DNA of 18,622 bases from JAXGPP01 sp964436865. Lineage in GTDB: Bacteria > Planctomycetota > Planctomycetia > Pirellulales > Thermoguttaceae. Each line of letters opens with the position of its first letter. Within the stretch, counting starts at the first letter, position 1. The notes beneath the pieces were generated by a model. It searched no databases, had not been told where the DNA came from, and saw nothing but the letters and a program-made list of their open reading frames with translations. Location: the NCBI GenBank assembly GCA_964436865.1, contig CAYTFK010000120.1:1-18622 (forward strand). Direction: 5' to 3'. Below are positions 15,016 through 18,622 of the stretch, piece after piece. A program made the translations under genes and the position numbers.

Positions 15016-15585
15016 TCACTTCGCCGCGCCGGCCGGCGTGTCCGGCTGCAGCGGCATTCCAAACGCCCGCAAGAGCGTTCTCGCCTCCGCGTCGCTCGTA
15101 GCGCTGGTGACGATCGTGATGTTCATTCCCTGCACCCGGGTGAACTTGTCGGGGTTCAGCTCCGGGAACACCAACTGCTCGGCCAGCCCCAGGCTGTAGT
15201 TCCCGTTGCCGTCGAAACCGTTGGGGTTCAAGCCGCGGAAGTCGCGGACGCGGGGCAGTGCGATCGCGATCAGGCGGTCGAGGAACTCGTACATCCGCTG
15301 GCCGCGGAGCGTCACCTTGCAGCCGATTGACATTCCTTCGCGGAGCCGGAAACCGGCGATCGACTTGCGGGCCTTGGTCACGATCGGCTTCTGGCCCGTG
15401 ATCTGGGTCATCGCGTCGACCGCCTCGTCAAGGTGCTTCTTTTCGCCGGTGGCGGCGCTGCCCACACCCATGTTGACGACGATCTTCTCCAGCCGCGGCA
15501 GCGACAGGCGATTGTCGCGGCCAAACTCCTTGGCCAGCCGCGGGAGGATTTCTTTCTGGTAGCGTTCCAACAGTCGCGGGGTCAT
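15016..15585 (-). CDS. rplE: 50S ribosomal protein L5
   Basis: L5 binds 5S rRNA and forms the central protuberance contact with S13. The start LERYQKEILPRLAKEFG and the parts LEKIVVNMGVG, GQKPIVTKARKSIAGFRLREGM and GCKVTLRGQRMYEFLDRL are diagnostic. 189 residues against 179 in E. coli; the tail TPAGAAK is short. It lies 25 bp after rplX. No anomaly seen. Confidence 0.98.
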   Translation of the reverse strand: MTPRLLERYQKEILPRLAKEFGRDNRLSLPRLEKIVVNMGVGSAATGEKKHLDEAVDAMTQITGQKPIVTKARKSIAGFRLREGMSIGCKVTLRGQRMYEFLDRLIAIALPRVRDFRGLNPNGFDGNGNYSLGLAEQLVFPELNPDKFTRVQGMNITIVTSATSDAEARTLLRAFGMPLQPDTPAGAAK

Positions 15586-15610
15586 AGTGGTCTAGCTCAC
15601 TTCTGGTCGG

Positions 15611-15958
15611 TCATTTCTGGGCGGGGCGGGCCTTGGGCGGGGCGATCTGGCCGAGGTTAGCGCCGCACTTCCGGCAGTAGCGGACCTTGCTCCCGTCGGC
15701 CAGGTGCTTGGCGCCGGTACGGCGGCCGCGGCCGCAGCTTTGGCAGTAGAGAAGGACATTCGACAGCGCGATCGGCATCTCACGCGACAGCCGGCCCCCC
15801 TGCGGGTTGCGCTGGCTGCGGCGGACGTGCTTGAACACGCGGTTAACCCCTTCAACCACCACCCGGCCGTTCTCGCGGTCGATGCGGAGCACTCGCCCCT
15901 GCTCGCCCTTAGCGTCGCCGGAAATGACCTGGACCGTGTCGTCGACTCGAATGTGCAT
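15611..15958 (-). CDS. rplX: 50S ribosomal protein L24 with zinc ribbon
   Basis: L24 is an assembly-initiating 50S protein. The KOW motif is at about 8-35 (VQVISGDAKGEQGRVLRID). The C-terminal half has C72, C75, C95 and C98 in two CxxC pairs (YCQSCG and YCRKCG), a zinc ribbon seen in many bacterial L24 proteins but lost in E. coli. The 115 residues end in a short basic tail. Its ATG overlaps the rplN stop by one base (TAATG), indicating coupling. Confidence 0.97.
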   Translation of the reverse strand: MHIRVDDTVQVISGDAKGEQGRVLRIDRENGRVVVEGVNRVFKHVRRSQRNPQGGRLSREMPIALSNVLLYCQSCGRGRRTGAKHLADGSKVRYCRKCGANLGQIAPPKARPAQK

Positions 15959-16326
15959 TACACCACCTCGCTGGCGAGGCTGACGATTTTCATGAAGTTG
16001 CGTTCGCGGAGTTCGCGGGCGACCGCGCCGAAGATGCGCGTGCCGCGCGGATTGCCGTCGTTGTCGACGATCACCGCCGCGTTGCTGTCAAAACGGACAT
16101 AGCTGCCATCGTTGCGCCGCGTGGGCTTCCGCGCCCGCACGATCACCGCCTTCACCACGGCACCCTTCTTGAAGTCGCTGCCGGGCAGGACGCTCTTGAC
16201 GCTGCATACAATGATGTCGCCCACGCCGGCGAAGCGGCGGCGGCTGCCGCCCAACACCTTGATGCACATCAATTCCTTGGCGCCGGTGTTGTCGGCGACA
16301 TTAAGCCGGGTTTGCATCTGGATCAT
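15958..16326 (-). CDS. rplN: 50S ribosomal protein L14
   Basis: L14 forms inter-subunit bridges and is the binding site for the silencing factor RsfS in other bacteria. The start MIQMQTRLNVADNTGAKELMCI and the parts GDIIVCSVK and VKAVIVRARKPTRRNDGSYVRFDSNA are diagnostic over 122 residues, the usual length. It opens the spc block. The 90-bp gap to rpsQ holds a stable hairpin. Confidence 0.98.
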   Translation of the reverse strand: MIQMQTRLNVADNTGAKELMCIKVLGGSRRRFAGVGDIIVCSVKSVLPGSDFKKGAVVKAVIVRARKPTRRNDGSYVRFDSNAAVIVDNDGNPRGTRIFGAVARELRERNFMKIVSLASEVV

Positions 16327-16376
16327 GGCTGGTCACCTGAACGCACTGTCTGTTTGCCTTACTCGCCGCATCCGGC

Positions 16377-16398
16377 GGGACGGTCGCGGCGACCGCCC
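16377..16398 (-). repeat. Hairpin at the S10/spc operon boundary
   Basis: In the rpsQ-rplN gap the minus strand can form GGG-CGGTCG / CGACCG-T-CCC: nine base pairs with one bulged T and a 3-base loop. Flanking CCGGC and GCCGG may add an outer stem. It lies 51 bases before the rplN start. No U-run follows. Function unknown. Confidence 0.4.
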
Positions 16399-16416
16399 GG
16401 CCTCGCCGGCGGTTCG

Positions 16417-16776
16417 CTACTGCTGGGGCTGCTCCGCGGGGGCCGTGCCGGCCTGTTCCGGTTCAGGCGTTTCCGCTTCCTCGTGCCGGCCGCGGGCCCG
16501 GGCGGCGGCCCGCATCGCGGCCACATCGACCAGGCGGCTCTTGGCGATCACTTGCACCAGGCGCCAGCGCTTCAGTCGCGACATCGGCCGGCACTCTTCA
16601 ATTTCCACCGTGTCGCCGACCGCCGACTCGTTGTTCTCGTCGTGGGCATAGCACACCGTGCGGCGGCGGATGTACTTGCCGTACTTGGGGTGCTTGACCA
16701 GCCGCGGAATCTCCACGCGGCGGGTCTTCGCCGTCTTGTCGCTGGTCACGACACCAATCGCTGTCTGTCGGGGCAT
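16417..16776 (-). CDS. rpsQ: 30S ribosomal protein S17 with C-terminal extension
   Basis: S17 is a primary 16S-binding protein with an OB fold. IGVVTSDKTAKTRRVEI, HPKYGKYIRRRTVCYAHDE, VGDTVEIEECRPMSRLKRWRL are diagnostic and fill residues 1-82. The protein has 119 residues against 84 in E. coli. The remaining 37 are a basic helix-like stretch (about 84-97) and then an acidic, Pro/Gln/Ala-rich end. GAGGAAA lies 8 bases before the ATG at 16776. It follows rpmC by 35 bp. Confidence 0.97.
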   Translation of the reverse strand: MPRQTAIGVVTSDKTAKTRRVEIPRLVKHPKYGKYIRRRTVCYAHDENNESAVGDTVEIEECRPMSRLKRWRLVQVIAKSRLVDVAAMRAAARARGRHEEAETPEPEQAGTAPAEQPQQ

Positions 16777-16811
16777 CGCTGCGATTTCCTCGAATAAGCT
16801 GGGCGGTCCGC

Positions 16812-17024
16812 TCAGGCTCCAGCGGCCGGTTTGGCCTTGGCCCGTTCGGTCTGAATGGTTTTAATGCGCGCGATCAACCGACGGTGCTTGTTCAGTTCGC
16901 TCGGCGCGTCGAGCCGCTCCGTCTGCGCCTGGATCCGCAGCCGGAACAGGTGCTCGGCCGACTCCTGGAGCGTCAGCGCCAACTGCTCGTCGCTCATCTC
17001 GCGTAATTCGGTGGCTTTGGTCAT
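16812..17024 (-). CDS. rpmC: 50S ribosomal protein L29
   Basis: L29 is a small two-helix protein beside the peptide exit tunnel, near the trigger factor and SRP docking site. TELREMSDEQLALTLQE and LFRLRIQAQTERLDAPSELNKHRRLIARIKT are diagnostic. It has 70 residues (63 in E. coli) with a short Ala/Lys tail. It follows rplP by 16 bp. No anomaly seen. Confidence 0.97.
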   Translation of the reverse strand: MTKATELREMSDEQLALTLQESAEHLFRLRIQAQTERLDAPSELNKHRRLIARIKTIQTERAKAKPAAGA

Positions 17025-17040
17025 GGCTGGCTCGAAATGA

Positions 17041-17460
17041 CTAAATCGTGGGTCGCCGCCGCACGAAGCGGACCTTGACCGGCATCTTGTGGGCGAGGCG
17101 GGTGAAGCACAGCCGTGCGGCCTCTTCCGACACGCCGCCGATCTCGTACAAAATCGTGCCCGGCTTCACGACCGCTGCCCAGTACTCCGGCTCGCCTTTA
17201 CCCTTGCCCATGCGGGTTTCCAGGGGAATCGACGTAATCGGCTTTTGCGGGAACATGCGGATGTAAAGCCGCCCCTCGTTGCGGAGGTACTGCTGCGCCG
17301 CGATACGGCCGGCTTCGATGACTTGCGCGCTGATCCAGCCGCCCTGGGTGGACTGCAGCCCGAAGTCGCCGAACACCACGCGGTTACCGCGGGTGGCGTT
17401 ACCTTTTATACGTCCTCTTTGGCTTTTTCGGTGCTTGACCCGCTTGGGCATCAGCGCCAT
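17041..17460 (-). CDS. rplP: 50S ribosomal protein L16
   Basis: L16 lies at the A-site and elbow of the tRNA in the 50S subunit. PKRVKHRKSQRGR, FGDFGLQS, RLYIRMFPQKPITSIPLETRMGKGKG and VVKPGTILYEIGGV are diagnostic over 139 residues. The ATG at 17460 has GAGGAG (17468-17473) 7 bases upstream; a second in-frame ATG at 17451 is less well placed. Either way the start lies inside the end of rpsC, in another frame: the overlap is 62 bp from 17460. Confidence 0.97.
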   Translation of the reverse strand: MALMPKRVKHRKSQRGRIKGNATRGNRVVFGDFGLQSTQGGWISAQVIEAGRIAAQQYLRNEGRLYIRMFPQKPITSIPLETRMGKGKGEPEYWAAVVKPGTILYEIGGVSEEAARLCFTRLAHKMPVKVRFVRRRPTI

Positions 17461-18112
17461 CGGTCTGCTCCTCGTACGTGCCTTGATTGATCCACACTTG
17501 GACGCCGATGCTGCCCTGGGCGATCACGGCGGTGGTGAACCCGTAATCGATCTTGGCCCGCAGCGTCGACAGCGGAATTGAACCCGCAATGGCCTTCTCG
17601 CGGCGCGACATCTCCGCCCCGCCGAGTCGGCCCGACAACTGTATCTTGATCCCCTTAGCGCCCGCCTCCATCGTGGTTTCCATCGCCCGCTTCATGGTGC
17701 GGCGGAAACTCGCCCGCTTGACCAACTGCTCGGCGATATCTTCCGCCACCAACTGCGCCACGATCTCCGGCCGGGTGATTTCCTCGATCTTCAGGTTGAT
17801 TCGCCGCCCGGTCATGTTCTGCAGCTCATTCTGCAGTTCCTCGACCTTTTCCCCCTTGCGGCCGATCAGCACGCCCGGCCGCGCCGAGTGCAGCGCCACC
17901 TTCACTTCATCGCGGGTCCGCTCGATCTCGATCCTGGCGATCATCGGGTACATCGCCTTGCCGCCCTTGTCCTTGCGATCCTTGATAAAGGCGCGGATCT
18001 TGCGGTCCTCGACGAGCAGGTCGGAAAACTCCTGCTTCGAGGCGTACCACCGGCTTTTCCAGCCCTCCATGATTCCGGTGCGGAAGCCGGTCGGGTGTAC
18101 TTTCTGGCCCAT
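17399..18112 (-). CDS. rpsC: 30S ribosomal protein S3
   Basis: S3 lines the mRNA entry channel of the 30S head, where it has helicase activity with S4 and S5. MGQKVHPTGFRTG begins the protein; the frame is open to 18175 but the extra 21 residues have no S3 similarity. The KH domain GxxG loop is GRKG (84-87), and GRLGGAEMSRREKAIAGSIPL-type residues at 161-181 mark the C-terminal domain. It has 237 residues (233 in E. coli). Its last 20 or so codons, a basic tail ending in KRTYKR, overlap the start of rplP. It follows rplV by 84 bp. Confidence 0.98.
   Translation of the reverse strand: MGQKVHPTGFRTGIMEGWKSRWYASKQEFSDLLVEDRKIRAFIKDRKDKGGKAMYPMIARIEIERTRDEVKVALHSARPGVLIGRKGEKVEELQNELQNMTGRRINLKIEEITRPEIVAQLVAEDIAEQLVKRASFRRTMKRAMETTMEAGAKGIKIQLSGRLGGAEMSRREKAIAGSIPLSTLRAKIDYGFTTAVIAQGSIGVQVWINQGTYEEQTDGADAQAGQAPKKPKRTYKR
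17468..17473 (-). promoter_or_regulatory. Ribosome binding site of rplP inside rpsC
   Basis: GAGGAG on the minus strand, 7 bases before the ATG at 17460. Its place within the rpsC coding region supports a long overlap between the two genes. Confidence 0.8.
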
Positions 18113-18196
18113 AACTCGTCTCGCGTTGTGCCTGATCGGCGAACGCGCGGTTGCGGCACTCCCCGGAGCCCGCACGCGCCGCCCGGTGTTAGGTTC

Positions 18197-18523
18197 TCAG
18201 TCCAGTTCCACGTGGATATGCGCCATTCGACGCTTGACGACGTTCGCCATGCCGCGGGCACGGGGCCGCAGTCGCTTGAACATGCCGCCTCCGTCCACCC
18301 GAACATCGCTGATCATCAGGTTTTCCATATGCTGCGCCCGCTGCTCCTCAGCATTGGCCAGCGCGCTGCGGATTACCTTCTCCAGCATCCGCGCGCCGCG
18401 GTGCGGCATGAACTTGAGTATGTCCAGCGCGTCGTCGGCGAATTTGCCGCGGACCAGGTCCGCCAGCGGACGCACCTTGCGCGGGCTGATGCGGGCGTAG
18501 CGAAACGTCGCCTGGTAGGCCAT
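18197..18523 (-). CDS. rplV: 50S ribosomal protein L22
   Basis: L22 reaches into the peptide exit tunnel through a beta-hairpin. RYARISPRKVRPLADLVRGK and the C-terminal hairpin region GGMFKRLRPRARGMANVVKRRMAHIHVEL are diagnostic. 108 residues (110 in E. coli), no extension. AGAGG lies 7 bases before the ATG at 18523. It follows rpsS by 75 bp in the standard rpsS-rplV-rpsC order. Confidence 0.98.
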   Translation of the reverse strand: MAYQATFRYARISPRKVRPLADLVRGKFADDALDILKFMPHRGARMLEKVIRSALANAEEQRAQHMENLMISDVRVDGGGMFKRLRPRARGMANVVKRRMAHIHVELD

Positions 18524-18598
18524 GTTCCAACCTCTCGTGCCAAAAAACCGTCTCTCGCTTGACGACGCGTTCCCGGCGGCCGCCGGGCCGCCTGCTCG

Positions 18599-18622
18599 TT
18601 ACTTCTTGCCGCCTTTGCCGCC
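18599..18622 (-). CDS. rpsS: 30S ribosomal protein S19, C-terminal end only
   Basis: Seven codons and a TAA stop read GGKGGKK at the window edge. The Gly/Lys tail and the position directly upstream of rplV fit the C-terminus of S19. The rest lies outside the window, so the identity rests mainly on gene order. Confidence 0.7.
   Translation of the reverse strand, partial: GGKGGKK

Overview
This GC-rich window holds part of the S10-spc-alpha ribosomal protein supercluster, with five non-ribosomal genes at its distal end (one of them cut by the window edge). Every gene I can support is on the minus strand, so transcription runs from base 18622 towards base 1. The likely source is a planctomycete (Planctomycetota). 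I infer this from four things: a secreted methyltransferase-like/PQQ-propeller protein of a type I know mainly from that phylum, a large Trp-rich insertion in L17, no rpmD (L30) between rpsE and rplO, and unusually long gaps (about 75-200 bp) between many ribosomal genes. The lineage call comes from memory of protein families, not from a database search.

Layout in transcription order. 18622-16417 is the end of the S10 operon: the last codons of rpsS, then rplV, rpsC, rplP, rpmC, rpsQ. 16326-9021 is the spc operon: rplN, rplX, rplE, rpsN, rpsH, rplF, rplR, rpsE, rplO, secY, adk, map. 8893-5300 is the alpha operon, with its own good promoter candidate: rpmJ, rpsM, rpsK, rpsD, rpoA, rplQ. Two hairpins follow rplQ (5254-5276 and 5190-5218); the second is the best terminator candidate. 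Beyond it come a HELWH putative metallopeptidase (5163-4543), a CPA2-type cation/proton antiporter with its own promoter candidate (4449-3061), undecaprenyl-diphosphatase uppP (2988-1996), and a signal-peptide protein combining a degenerate methyltransferase-like domain with PQQ-type propeller repeats (1835 to beyond base 1).

The first three blocks supply ribosome parts, the SecY channel, adenylate kinase, methionine aminopeptidase and the RNA polymerase alpha subunit, which is the classical co-regulated growth module. The distal genes are envelope or peptidase functions with no evident link to it beyond position.

No gene-free stretch exceeds 300 bases. The longest are map-rpmJ (204 bp, with a promoter), uppP-PQQ gene (160 bp, weak promoter and hairpin), rplO-secY (155 bp, nothing convincing seen), rpoA-rplQ (112 bp, nothing convincing), metallopeptidase-rplQ (136 bp, two hairpins) and rplR-rpsE (105 bp, nothing convincing). 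I see no tRNA, rRNA, CRISPR array, insertion sequence or other mobile element. The region is mostly ordinary core genome. The points worth a second look are a 62-bp rpsC/rplP coding overlap, lineage-specific extensions on L17, L18 and S17, the metallopeptidase abutting a terminator, and the secreted methyltransferase-like/propeller fusion.
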